Positions 20,916-33,700 of a stretch of DNA of 64,000 nucleotides are shown one piece after another. Position 1 is the stretch's first letter, and the number at the start of each line of letters is the position of its first letter. Location of the stretch: contig CATNEN010000025.1 of the NCBI GenBank assembly GCA_950097015.1, positions 7,730,001-7,794,000 on the forward strand, written 5' to 3'. The notes beneath the pieces were generated by a model. It searched no databases and was not told where the DNA came from. It was given only the letters and a program-made list of their open reading frames with translations. This stretch comes from Macrostomum hystrix. Taxonomy: Eukaryota; Platyhelminthes; Macrostomidae. Both the position numbers and the translations under genes were made by a program.

Positions 20916-23426
20916 ATGATGAACCCTTCAAAGCAAGAGGAGGAGCAGCCGGCTACCGAGCTGCAATGCTCGGAACAGGACTCGCTTGAGACCAACAGCC
21001 ATTTTTCAACAGACGTCCTGCGAGACACTGCCTCGCAACAGACTGCCGATGAGCAAGAATTCGAAGTCAATCAAGTCAGCAGGCGCAGCCGTATAATCCA
21101 GGCCTGCATTCTGAACGAGATGACAGAAGACGACTTTGACGACGTCAATCAAGATCGCAGCAAAACTGACAAAGATGTTGAATATATTATTAAGCAGATT
21201 AATTCGTTGGTGCTGTTTCAAGCATTCGAGGATGAAGAATTAAAGGTGATTGTCAATACTTTAGTCCTTGAAATAGATACTACTGAGAAGACTCACGGAT
21301 TAAAAAATATTCCAATCTTCACAGTCCGTCATTGAGTACATGTACAAGCGCAAAGTGGACAAAGGCGAGGTTGTAATCAAACAGGGCGACATTGGCGACG
21401 CGTTTTTTGTGGTTCGGAGCGGCAAGTATGAGTGCACAGAGTCCCAGGCTGGCAAAAGCTCTCTGATCAAGACCTACAACGGCTCCGGATACTTTGGTAA
21501 GGCTCATGAGCAGCCTGTTATTAGTCATGATCATGGTGATGAGTATTCTGGGTCATTTAGTGATGATCATGGTGATCAGTATTCTGGGTCATTTAGTGAT
21601 GATCATGGTGATGAGTATTCTGGGTCATTTAGTGATGATCATGGTGATGAGTATTCTGGGTCATTTAGTGATGATCATGGTGATCAGTATTCTGGGTCAT
21701 TTAGTGATGATCATGGTGATAAGTATTCTGGGTCATTTAGTGATGATCATGGTGATGAGTATTCTGGGTCATTTAGTGATGATCATGGTGATGAGTATTC
21801 TGGGTCATTTAGTGATGATCATGGTGATGAGTATTCTGGGTCATTTAGTGATTATCATGGTGATCAGTATTCTGGGTCATTTAGTGATTATCATGGTGAT
21901 CAGTATTCTGGGTCATTTAGTGATGATCATGGTGATGAGTATTCTGGGTCATTTAGTCATGACCATGGTGATGAGTATTCTGGGTCATTTAGTGATGATC
22001 ATGGTGATGAGTATTCTGGGTCATTTAGTGATGATCATGGTGATGAGTATTCTGGGTCATTTAGTGATGATCATGGTGATCAGTATTCTGGGTCATTTAG
22101 TGATTATCATGGTGACGAGTATTCTGGGTCATTTAGTGATGATCATGGTGATCAGTATTCTGGGTCATTTAGTGATTATCATGGTGACGAGTATTCTGGG
22201 TCATTTAGTGATTATCATGGTGACGAGTATTCTGGGTCATTTAGTGATGATCATGGTGATCAGTATTCTGGGTCATTTAGTGATTATCATGGTGACGAGT
22301 ATTCTGGGTCATTTAGTGATTATCATGGTGATGAGTATTCTGGGTCATTTAGTGATGATCATGGTGATGAGTATTCTGGGTCATTTAGTCATGATCATGG
22401 TGATGAGTATTCTGGGTCATTTAGTCATGATCATGGTGATGAGTATTCTGGGTCATTTAGTGATGACCATGGTGATGAGTATTCTGGGTCATTTAGTCAT
22501 GATCATGGTGATGAGTATTCTGGGTCATTTAGTGATGACCATGGTGATGAGTATTCTGGGTCATTTAGTCATGATCATGGTGATGAGTATTCTGGGTCAT
22601 TTAGTCATGATCATGGTGATGAGTATTCTGGGTCATTTAGTGATGACCATGGTGATGAGTATTCTGGGTCATTTAGTCATGATCATGGTGATGAGTATTC
22701 TGGGTCATTTAGTGATGATCATGGTGATGAGTATTCTGGGTCATTTAGTGATGATCAGGGCGATGAGCAGTCTGAGTCATTGAAAATTGATGACCCAGAT
22801 AATTGATCAGAATTAAATGAGAATCAGGGTGAAGGACAGTCGCTAAGAGCTTTTCCAAACCAGCTGAAACAATGCTTCTCACCTTCCCAACCTGTCGACT
22901 ATAAGGCGACCTTGCCTTAGTCAACCATGCCCCCAGGGCTGCCACCATCACGGCCCTGACTGACGGCGAGGTTTGGGTGCTGAACGCGACTCGCTTCGTC
23001 TGGCTCAAGAAACGCCAAGCCGAAATGAACGCCGAGTGCTTCGAGCAGGTCATCCGCAAGATTCCCATGTTCAGCAACAATCTCACGGACAGTCTCGTTA
23101 ATAAACTCATCGACGCCATTGAGATGATCACGTTGCACAAGGGTGACGTCATCTGTAAACAGGGCGATCCAGGCGACGCGATGTACTTTATCTTAGTCGG
23201 CAGAATAGGAGTGTCTGTCGGCGGCACACAGGTTCGCGTCATGGGCGTTAATGAGTTCTTCGGCGAGAGAGCACTGATACTAGACGAAGGCCGGGCTGCC
23301 ACCTGCACCGCCCTGGAGGACCTGAAGCTGGCCAAACTGCCTAAGGAGAGCTTCGAGATGCTCATTCCGAATAGTGTGGTGGCCAGCATGCGCGATTTTG
23401 TGGCCAAGTCCTACAAGAGTGAGTAG
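20916..23426 (+). CDS. cAMP-dependent protein kinase regulatory-type subunit (two CNB domains)
   Basis: Exons 20916-21245, 21325-21496 and 22906-23426 total 1023 nt and give 340 residues. Junctions are AAG|GTGATT, TTCACAG|TCC, TTTG|GTAAGG and ACTATAAG|GCGAC. PKA regulatory subunits bind and inhibit the catalytic subunit until cAMP binds. Seen: an acidic N-terminus without a recognisable docking/dimerisation domain; RRSRI at residues 56-60, at the usual place of the pseudosubstrate; CNB-A (GEVVIKQGDIGDAFFVV) whose phosphate cassette, completed across intron 2, reads FGDLALVNHAPRAAT; and CNB-B (GDVICKQGDPGDAMYFI, FFGERALILDEGRAAT). RAA in both cassettes suits cAMP rather than cGMP. GTGAGT at 23419 could be a donor to further exons, but a stop follows at once and I see no kinase domain downstream. 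Human paralogue assignment is not possible. Confidence 0.8.
21525..22775 (+). repeat. 36-bp satellite in intron 2 of the CNB gene
   Basis: About 35 copies of a 36-bp unit containing GATCATGGTGATGAGTATTC then TGGGTCATTTAGTGAT. It starts 28 bp after the splice donor and ends about 130 bp before the acceptor. The unit is a multiple of three and stop-free, so intron 2 stays open in the exon 2 frame up to 22806 (12-residue motif DHGDEYSGSFSD). Confidence 0.95.
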
Positions 23427-23429
23427 CCG

Positions 23430-23735
23430 ACTGATCCTGCGCCAACCCCCAAACTTTACACCCATCTCACTCCCTGCCCCTCCTGCGACAACCCCCAAAC
23501 TTTACACCCATCTCACTCCCTGCCCCTTCTGCGCCAACCCCCAAACTTTACACCCATCTCACTCCCTGCCCCTCCTGCGCCAACCCCCAAACTTTACACC
23601 CATCTCACTCACTGCCCCTCCTGCGCCAACCCCCAAACTTTACACACATCTCACTCCCTGCCCCTCCTGCGCCAACCCCCAAACTTTACACCCATCTCAC
23701 TCCCTGCCCTTCTCCGCCCACCCTCAATCTCTACA
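23430..23735. repeat. 46-bp tandem repeat
   Basis: About six and a half copies of a C-rich 46-bp unit (CAACCCCCAAACTTTACACC then CATCTCACTCCCTGCCCCTCCTGCGC) immediately after the CNB gene stop codon. Confidence 0.92.
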
Positions 23736-23739
23736 CTCA

Positions 23740-24040
23740 CCACCCGTGGCAGAGCGGTCAACGCGTTTGCCTCTCGCACCAAGGTTCCTGAGCTCGAATC
23801 CGCGGCGAGGCCACATTCATTTGGGGCGCAGCCGCGGAGAGAAGGCTTGGGGGGCTTGTCGTGCAATTTACGCCCTTGAGGGCCAACCTCGAAGGCACTG
23901 TGAGAGTGTACACTGCCTAAAGATGAGAAAGTCAGGGCAGATGTACGTCCTGTGTGAGCGTGTGCCTGCGTACAGTATCTGTGTGGGTGTGTGCTCAGGA
24001 GTCAGCGAAATGGGCAGAATTGTCTTCATTCTGACTGTTG
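23740..24040 (+). mobile_element. tRNA-derived SINE, family 1, copy 1
   Basis: The 5' part looks like a tRNA: box A in GTGGCAGAGCGGTCAACGCG and box B in GAGCTCGAATCC. A ~220-bp body follows, with GGGCTTGTCGTGCAATTTAC, GAGAGTGTACACTGCCT, GATGAGAAAGTCAGGGCAGA and GCTCAGGAGTCAGCGAAATG. The same ordered body recurs at 31704-31985. Class is clear from the internal Pol III promoter boxes; I do not know a family name. Confidence 0.85.
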
Positions 24041-24759
24041 ATCTAGTGTCACCAAATGATGTGCCAGTGTTCTACCCTCCTAGAATTGTTTTTATTATTA
24101 TCAACTTCTTATTCTTGAATCCTAACTTCTCACAATAGTTTTCCGATTTCCAGTATTAAAATCCTGATTTAAAAATAGACATTTCAAAATCCGTCAGCTA
24201 AAATCCCAACTTCAAAACCAGCATTCCCTATGTCACAAAATAAGAAGCACACCTGATTCTATCTTATGAAAATATTTCAGATCCTAAAAAATAGGACATT
24301 AACAGAAGCTTGTCAAGGTTGTCGCCCGGTTATTAAAAGCAGCAAAAAATTTTTTTCTCTAAAAATGCATCGTTTTTCCTCTCTAGATTCGAATTCGCGC
24401 CAATGTTCAATTGAACATTAAAACAAAACGGTTCTAATTTAAAAGTTTAGCTTTTGATTTGCAAATATAGTTTAACGGCCTCACCAAAACTTATGAACAG
24501 CTTATTTTAAAAAAACGAATATATTAATTACTGTACTATTTTAAACTGACTTTGTTTTGAAGAGGCTTCGTATGCGAGTATGCAAATAAACGTTTGTTCA
24601 ATGGGTTATGCACATTAGCTAGTAGACAAAGAGACAGCGTAGCAGAAAATTGAAAGAAGGAGATCAGGGCTAAAAATCGGGCAAGCAAATTCAGCTGTAC
24701 AGTGAAAGAATCAAAGCAAAATTAAGAAAGTCTATCATCATTTTACAACTTTTCATTTC
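24041..24759. other. Intergenic spacer and TTC28 3' flank
   Basis: AT-rich. The TTC28 3' UTR should lie here on the minus strand. I found no canonical AATAAA on that strand and no gene. Confidence 0.4.
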
Positions 24760-27700
24760 TTAGAAAGTCGTTCGAAAATTTTCTAAATCGTCATCGGGGT
24801 CCTCGAACCAGGCTGCGGAGGTGGCGGGGGCGGCTGCAGCAGCGTTCGTCACTATCGTCGAGGGCGAGGACGCCGGCGAAGATTTCAGCGATGGCGAGGA
24901 TGAGGGCGAGGGCGAGGGTAGCCGAATACCGCGGAGGGCGACAGCGGCGCAGTTCAGCATTTCTAGGGATGCTGGTGACTGCAATGCGGCGCAAAGCAGC
25001 AGAAACTCTTCATCGATTCGATCGCCTGCAGCCTTATTTTGCTGCCGCTTCTCGACGACCACCTCGGCGAGGTCGAATCCCAGCGCGGACAGGAGCTCGT
25101 GACAGCCGGGCTGGCGCCAGAGAGAGGCCGGCAAACGGGCCGCGACGGATTCAGCTTGCTGAGCTGCGGCGGTTCTGACCGCTTCGTCCAATAGGTGACC
25201 GAGTTGTTGAATTTTCGGCGACGGCGACGGCGCAGGCAGCGTCATCAGAAGGCGCCCGATGGCGACTAGGCAGCGGTCGGGAAGGCGAATCAAGGCGCGG
25301 ACGGATTCGGCCGTTTGTGTCACGTGACCAGTTGGATCGGCGCTCGCTGGAAGCAACGGCGACGAATTGGCGGCGGCGACGTCAACGGCGATGTCGAGTT
25401 GGCGAAAACGAAGCGCCTGCAGTAGAGGCCGCCAGGGCAGCCACCATGGCGGCGATGACACCGTCGAGTTTCCATTTGTACCTGTGGGATTCTCCAGCAG
25501 GCGCAGCAGGTGCCGCAACGATCGGCGACAGGCCGTCAGGTCGGGCGTCGTTGGCGTCGATCGAATCGACATTACAGTCAGCAGGCCGTCGGCGAGGGCT
25601 TCAGCGATGTGACCGGTTCTTGATTTTAGCGCTGCGCCCGGGTCGCCTAGCAACAGCACTCGAAAGTGGGAGGCCGCCGAGGCTGCCGCCTTGCCGGCTT
25701 TCTCTTCTCGAAGCAGACGCTGAAGCAAGGCATCGGCTTCCAACTGCAGGCTGTCATTGCAGTTGTCGGCCTCCTCCTGCAGCAGCAGCAGCAGCACCGC
25801 TCTGGTCTCTGAGGCCAGCAGTGCCTGGCAGCGTTCTACAAGGCGAGACGTGTGTTCCAGTCGGCTGATGTTGCTATGACAACGATGCGTAACTAAAGCC
25901 AGCCTACTGCCGCACGCTGCCAGCTGTCGCCAAAGTCTTTGATCGCCGTGCCAGGCATCCTCGGTGAAGGCAGACTGGCAGCAGGCAGGCAGGGCGAGAT
26001 GCAGCAGCTCAACTCGCGGCAGCTGATTGACCGAATCGGCAAACACCAACCTTCCGCCGAGCCGTTCAGTGACGTAATCCCAGTTGGCGTCTTTATTATC
26101 ATTTTCATTGAATATTACTGTTGCCAATAGCAACGATGACGCATCGTCCTCGGAGCCAGTTTCCGCTCGTCTACAATGTTGCAAGCATCGAATACTGGTT
26201 GCCATGGCACCGCACTTGCTTAACGGTTTCTCTGCCAGCTCCACCAGAATCCGCGGCTCGGCTACAAGTGACAGCTCTCCGCTGCAGCCAGCGGGCTTCA
26301 CTGCCATCAACAGCTGCTCCAGTAACTGGCTTCTTCGGGTCGCTTCGTTGCCATGACAACGGTCGACCAATCGAACGGCTGTCGCGACACGAGCCGAGGA
26401 TCCGCGCAGCAACCAGCCGTGCAATCGATCATTCACCCTGGAGATGTACAAAGTCTCTTCTGATTGGCCGCCAATCGAAGTCAACAACGAATCAGAGCGG
26501 GATTTTAGACCAGCGAGTCGAATGAAATCGCGTGCCCGGCGTCGCTCAGCTACCTGAAGAGCTTCGGCTGCTACGGATTCTCTGCTCTGATGCTGGTCCA
26601 TCAGACTGCACTCTAGGGATTGAAGACACCTGGACTGCAGGGACAGCATGCTCTGCTCCGCCTCTGCGTCAGCTGTGCAGCTGCCAGCTGCTAGGAGCTC
26701 GCTGAGCAGGCGATCCGATTGGCTAAGCTGATCCGAATGCGCCCTGCTCATCACCCATCATTCGCAGCGAGTCGCCAAGATCGAGCCGAACCTCGACGGC
26801 TGCTTCAATTGTTTCAACAGATTGCGACTCTGATGTCATCTGCTGACAAACGAGATCGACGGCTTCGCGTAGTGTCGTCACCGACTTTTCAACATCGCCA
26901 AGCTGGCGCAGGACGCGGCCGATGCCGGCGAGGGCGTGAACTCGCGTCGCAGCACCAGTTGAGGACGAAGCCGCCAAATTTAGGTGATGAAGTGCGGCTG
27001 GCGAGTCGCTGTTCAATTCCAACGCTCGAGCCAGGTGCAAATGAGCTCGCTGAACTGCGAGATGAGCGCCATCAGTTTGAGCTTTTGGCCCAGCTGCACT
27101 CCGGGCTTCATTGAGTTCTTCGACGGCGGCCTCCGCCGATATCAGCTCCGCTCGGTGCCAACTCAGAGCTTCGGCTGGCGAACGGCCGGCCGCCAAGCAG
27201 AGCACGCCCAGAGCGGCCGCAGCGTCGGCCTCTCCGACGCGCCATCGGGCTGAGCCGGCCAAGCGCAGCCGCGCCAGCTGGCAGGCCTCGGCGCGCTGCC
27301 AGGCGCCGGAGCGCGCGTGCAACCGCGCCATGCCGGCGTAGGCGGCGGCGGCCCAGTCCGGACGATGCGCCTCGTGCGCCGCCAACAATCGACGCTCATG
27401 CGCCAGCAGGGCCAACTCCGGCCGGCCTGCGGCCTCCTGGCTGCCCGCAAGAGCCGCGCAGGCCGCCTGAAGCTCGGCGGGCTGGCCGACTGCCGCTGCC
27501 GCCCATCGCTCGCAGCAGGCGGCGGACGCTTCGGGTTGGCCGAGACGACGCCGGAGGCTGGCAAGGCTGGCCAGGGCTTGGAGGCGCGAAGCGGATGCCT
27601 CAGCAGAATCGGCGCTCTCTAGCAACCGAAGCCGACGTTCAATCAGGGTCACGGCCTCGTCGAGGTTTCCGATAGCGGAGCGGGCCTCGGCTAGACGCGC

Positions 27701-30700
27701 GCACGCCCTGGCTTCCACCTCCGGTCGGCAGCAGCCTGAGGCGACAGCGTCGGACGCTGTTTGGAGCGACTCGACGAGGCAGCGCTCAGCCGAGCTGGCG
27801 TTGCCCAGCAACCGATTGGTCTCGCCGAGTCGTCCGAGGGCCTCGGCCACCGGTCCGGGCTCACCTAGCCTTCTGGCTGCGGCCAACTGGGCGCAATGAT
27901 GCCGAAGCGCTTCCAGGCTGTCCCCGCGTTGCCGATGCGCGTCGCCGAGGCCGGCGTGCGCCGTCGCCAATCGACGCTGACTGGCTCCGGCAGCTGCCAG
28001 CTGACGCCGTCGAGCTGCCAGCTCTTCGTCCGGCTGTCCTTTTGCCGCGGCCAGTTCCGCCAGTCGGCCCAACGTCCTAAATCGACAGCTGGCGCGGGCG
28101 TCGCTATCGACGACATCGTCTTCGTCGGTCTCGGATGACACTTTTGTGTTTGCTATGGACGTTTCGTTGGCTTCACCAGCGATGAGCCGTAGTGCTGCCT
28201 GCAGGTGTACGTCGGCCTCGGCTAGGCGGCCCAGCTGCTGGCAGGTCTGATTTCGGAGGGTTGTGGGCAGTCAGAGATTTTTTATTCTTGTTATTTCTTC
28301 TTGGCGTGTTTTAAGTGAAAAACTTTGTTAATTGGCATTCATTCTCATTGCAGTGAGCACGCTATATGCACAGTCTGAGCACACTCTGAGCACACTTTGA
28401 GCACAGAAGCACAATATTTTTACAATATGAGCACAATTGGGACGCACTATGAGCACACTCTGAGCACATTCTGAGCACACTCTGAGCATATTCTGAGCAC
28501 AATCTGAGCACACAATGAAAACCTATATAATAATTAATAACTTATTACACCTGCCCCAATTGGGTCAGATGTGCTAGCCGATAGCACAGCCGCAGCTATT
28601 GCGCGGTGAATCTGAAGGCTGCGTACAGCTGTTCAGTCCATGGACTGGGGGGACGCCACACCCACCTTCAATTATCCCAGCTGATGCTGGTACCCATTTA
28701 ACAGCTGGGTGAACTGAAGCAATGCAGAGTTAAGTGTCTTGCTAAAGGACACAAATTGTTCCAGTGGAGTCGGGAATTGAACCCCCGACCTTCAAGTCGT
28801 GAGTCCGACGCCCTAACCACTATAGGCCACAGCCTCTTGTAGCAACCTATGATCGTACGATTACTCACTGGGAACGCAATCTAAGCTCACTTCGAGCACA
28901 CCCAGAGCATACGAGCTAATTAGCACAGTCTAAGCGAAGTCTGAGCACAGATTGAGCGCACACTTTGCACCTGTCCAAGACTGCTGTGCGCCCGAGCCGC
29001 CCCAATCGCATCGCCGGCCGCCTCCGCCGCTGTCAACGCCGCCAAGTAGCGTTGCTCAGCTTCTACGTGTCTCCCCATCGCCGCCGCCACCGAGCCAAGT
29101 CGCTGGTGAGCACGAGTCGCATCCGACGACGACGAAGAAGACTTCGCCGCTGTCAGCATCTCGGCGAAGGCGGCACCGGCCTGAGCGAACCGACCGGCAG
29201 CTTCTTCCAGGCACCCGATGATCTCCAGGGCGCGGCACTCGGCCCGCCGATCGTCCAGCTGCCTGGCCAGCCGCAGCTGATGCTGAGCGTGCTCGCCAGC
29301 CGCCGCGGACTGGCCGACACTCCGCTGACAGTCGGCCAGACGGCCATGGCAGGAGCATTCGCCGTTGACATTTCCAAGCGACTGCAGCAGCTCCAGCTGT
29401 TCAGTGTAGTACTGCAGCGCCGCCGGGAATTCGCGCATCCGCTGGTGGCACTGGCCTATGAAAAATTGTGAGGCTTGCTTGATCAGTTTTTATATTTTTC
29501 TATACATATCGGCTCATCGACTGCTAGCGTTTACGGGTATATTGACAATATTTGACGTATCGCCAGCTAAGAGCCATTTTGAGTAATGTTTAGAGCAGTG
29601 GCGCTTATCGTCAAGCAGTGGTAATAAAATGTCAATTAAAAAGACTATAAAACTTGTCTCTGAAAGGCTCAAGCCAAGGATTCGAATCCTGGATCATGTG
29701 TGTGCGATAGTCGGAAGCGCTACCGCTCTTCTACTCTGTGTCAAAGTATTGTCACTCTAGAATTGCTACTGTAAGTAGTTTTGAAAAGAAAAGATATTAA
29801 TTTTCTTTTTCCAGGAAGTGTAAATTTTTTTTTCCATTTTTATATAAATTTAGCTACTTTGTTGCAGAAAGCTCAAAGAAACGACGATAAAAACGTTTAA
29901 AAGTGCATTTGAACTCTATATTGGTACTAGATGTCAGCCTTCTTTCTTCTGTCCGCTATCAAGCAAAAATATAATTCGTTTTTCACCACATTACTGAGTT
30001 GGCACTTGCTTCGCACCTCAATTTGAGCAGCCCAGGCTCAAGCTGAGTGCAAGCACGTTTAACAAATCTAGTTCAAGTATAGACTGTAGAAATTCACCTG
30101 CTTCAGTGTCTAGTTACTGGGAAAATGACGATCGAAGGGAACGCAATAACCATAAATCACGGCTGGGCCTCGATTCAGCTACCAATTGATTTTGCACTCG
30201 AATACTTTTTACATATAATGTAATACTTATATATTTGTAAAGCCATACATGAATGAGAGTTGAACCAAAATTTATGATCTCCCGATCATTGGAGAGAATA
30301 TAAAGGTAAAGGGTAACGTTTTGATGGCTTGTAGTAAGGCGGGGCTTGGAGTGGGGTGGGGCTTGGCGTGAGGTGGGGCTTGGAGTGATGTGGGGCTTGG
30401 AGTGAGGTGGGGCTTGGAGTGAGGTGGGGCTTGGAGTGATGTGGGGCTTGGAGTGGGGTGGGGCTTGGAGTGAGGTGGGGCTTGGAGTGAGGTGGGGCTT
30501 GGAGTGATGTGGGGCTTGGAGTGAGGTGGGGCTTGGATTGAGGTGGGGCTTGGAGTGATGTGGGCTTGGAGTGGGGTGGGGCTTGGAGTGATGTGGGGCT
30601 TGGATAGAGGTGGGGCTTGGAGTGATGTGGGCTTGGAGTGGGGTGGGGCTTGGAGTGATGTGGGGCTTGGAGTGGGGTGGGGCTTGGAGTGAGGTGGGGC

Positions 30701-33700
30701 TTGGAGTGAGTTGGGGCTTGGAGTGACGTGTGGCTGGAGCTTGGGGTGAGGTGCAGTTAGCAGTGACGTTGACCATCTTTTAGATAGGGTTCGAGCATGT
30801 ATCAGTAAAAAACAGCGAGCGTTTCGCATTTTTCTTAAAAAAAATAAAATAGTTGGCGATGTTGCATTATTTGACGAATCGCATCCATTGGACACTAGGT
30901 CCGGCTAAAGACATTTGGCTTCTGTAAGATTAGATTGCTGCGAAAAAAAGCTGACAAGTTGAGAGTGAGGGAAACACAAAAGCCTGCACGTTCTGAATAA
31001 TGATTGAGCTTATTCTTTCTTTCAGAATTTAAACTTTTCCATTACGATTTTTACGCCTAAAACCATTTGCATCTCTCTCATTTGTACGACCGAATAGTCT
31101 ATGGAAATTCTGCGGACAGTCCTGGGAAAATCCGTGGAAAAACCTCTCACCTATGCAGCCAAGAGCCTTGGCCATCGCCGGCTTGTCCCTCAGCTGGCTG
31201 GCCAGCCGGAGCTGCGATTTGTGCAGTTTCAGCGCGGACTCAGGGTCGCCAAGCTGAGCGTATAGGCAGCCGAGAGCTCCGCACGCAGCCGCTTCCAGTT
31301 CGCGATTGCCGGCACGCAGGGCGCAGCTCAGTTGACGCTCGTGCAGCTCTCGGGCTTCCGACAGGCGGCCGGCCAGCCGATGGCACTCGCCGAGGGCGGC
31401 GCAGGCGCGGCCGAGCAGTAGGGCGCAGTCGGACTGACTCTCCCGTTCGCTTTGGTTGCTAGGCGGTTGTTGAGGTGCGGGAGAATTGTTTTGATGATGG
31501 TGCGATGTCTATTAATCAGTTCCTAGCTTTCTAAGAACATTTACTGACAGTAGAAACACCCAAACATTATTTTACCTGTCTCTCCTAAACAATTCAACCA
31601 GTCGTCATCGAATTCTCATCGGGGTGTCTGGTGGAAAAACCAAGAATATAGGCAAAAAGTTTCTACCCACAAAATTTAATGATGTAATAATATCGGCTGT
31701 AGGGGGTCAGTGGCAGAGCGGTTAACGCGTTTGCCTCCGCACCGAAGGTCTCTGAGCTCGATTCCGCGACGACGTCACATTAAATTAGTGCGCAGCCGCG
31801 GAGAGAAGGCTTGGGGGCTTGTCGTGCAATTTACGCCCTTAAGAGCCCACCTCCAAGGCAGAGTGAGAGTGTACACTGCCTGACGATGAGAAAGTCAGGG
31901 CAGATGTACACACCTGTGTGAGCGTATGCCTGCGTACGGTATCTGTGTGCGTGTGTGCTCAGGAGTCAGCGAAATGGTCATTCGGTTTGGGTTGGGCAGG
32001 GGGGGGAAAATAGCGCCGTCCTTCTATTGTTAATAAGGGACCTGCCAGCAGCCGCGCTCACCTGTCGCCTCCGCTAGATTTTGCGGTGGTGGCCGCCTCC
32101 GCCTCGGCCGTCTCCGCCGCCTTCAACGCTTCGGCTAGGCGTTCCGCAGCCTCCTCGGACTTGCCGGCCGCGGCCGCGTCCTCGCCAAGATTGATGAGCG
32201 CCCGAGCTCGCTCTGCTGCGCTACCAGCCGCATCGGCCAGCCGCAGCTGCTCCCGATGCCAGTTGGCCGCTTCGGCTGCCTGTCCGAGCCGCCTGTGAAT
32301 GCAGCCGATGCTGCCGGTCTCGGCCGCCTGCGCCAGTTTCCGACCGGCTCCGCGCCAGATGTCAGCGCAGCGGCGATGGCTGGCCAAAGCATTCGCCGTA
32401 TCGCCCGAAGCAGCGTACAGATGGCCGAGACTCGACAGGGCCCTCGCCGCGGCGTCGTCCAGTCCCAGACTGACTGCCAGTCGCAGCCGTTGACGCTCGT
32501 GGCGCAGCGCCGCCGTTCGGTCGCCCTGGAGAAGGCGAGCCGCGCCCAGATTGCCGTGTGCCCTGCACTGACCCGCCTCATCACCTGTTGAAAGATGGGG
32601 GAGTCTGTCTGTCTGTCTGACTGTCAGCCTGTCTGTCTTTCTGTCAATAATCGGACTAATAAATCATAAATCGATCATGCTGTTAATTTCCTCAGCTCAT
32701 TATAACTCCGCCTCGAGCGGAGGCGGGGGCACTCCAGCATTCATTGCAATGCGCCTCTCATTAGATTCAGCCCAGACGTCACAGCCCCAGGGTATTGTGG
32801 GGGTGGGGTTGGGGGTCACGAGAGTCCAGCCCCCCTGCGTGACTCATGCACCTGCACTGTCCAATTCTGTGGCAGCTGAGGTGATTGATTCCGGACCCGA
32901 CATGCTTCAACGCCCATTTCTTAAGCCTTTTTTTATTTCTTCCACTTTCTTCTGAACCAGCCCACCCAACCTCCCCCCAATACAATGTCTTGCTTTGCAC
33001 CCAATGTTTGATTGACAACTGGCCCCGGGGGGGAGGCATTGTGGCGGAATGGCGAGATTCGGTTTGTTAAGTTTTTAACAACTTTAACTCAAAATATGAC
33101 TTTTTTATTTCCCAAGCAAGATTGTCGTTACAGTTTTACTTTCACTTTCTTTGGCAAAATATTTGCCATAGCGACAAAAATTTGCTGCTGATGGACAAAT
33201 ACATTAGTCAGGTGCGCTTTTAGCCAAGGAATGTCATCCATCAGTGAAGGACGCTTCTAATAGCGGTCTTCCATTTTATTTTGGAACACTTTCTTTGCTT
33301 TTTTAAAGAAGCTTAAAGTGGCAAAACCTGTTTTCTGCGAAATCAGGGAAAACTTTTCATGGACACTGAATGTGATGAATGAATTTGGGATTGGATGAAT
33401 TTGGGATTTGATGAATGTGGGATTTGATGAATTCGGGATTTGATGAATTTGGGATTTGATGAATGTGGGATTTGATGAATTCGGGATTTGATGAATTCGG
33501 GATTTAATAAATTCGGGATTTAATGAATTTGGGATTTGAAGAATTCGGGATTTGATGAATTCGGGATTTAATGAATTTGGGATTTGATGAATTTGGGATT
33601 TGATGAATTTGGGATTTGATGAATTTGGGATTTGAAGAATTCGGGATTTGATGAATTCGGGATTTAATGAATTTGGGATTTGATGAATTTGGGATTTGAA

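Noticed and set aside
21340-22806. A 488-codon repeat protein as the main product
   Set aside because: A good donor (TTTG|GTAAGG) precedes the repeats, and splicing restores a continuous CNB-A domain. The long frame needs intron retention.
22936-22940. Splice acceptor CCCCCAG at 22935-22936 for the CNB gene, with a missing micro-exon
   Set aside because: Using ACTATAAG|GCGAC at 22905/22906 instead gives a complete phosphate-binding cassette in frame and a total length divisible by three.
23374-24138. ORF of 254 codons after the CNB gene
   Set aside because: It runs through the 46-bp repeat and a SINE, both non-coding.
28760-28840. Genuine tRNA gene on the minus strand
   Set aside because: Box A and B are present but a cloverleaf with a 7-bp acceptor stem is not. 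The sequence continues into a SINE body.
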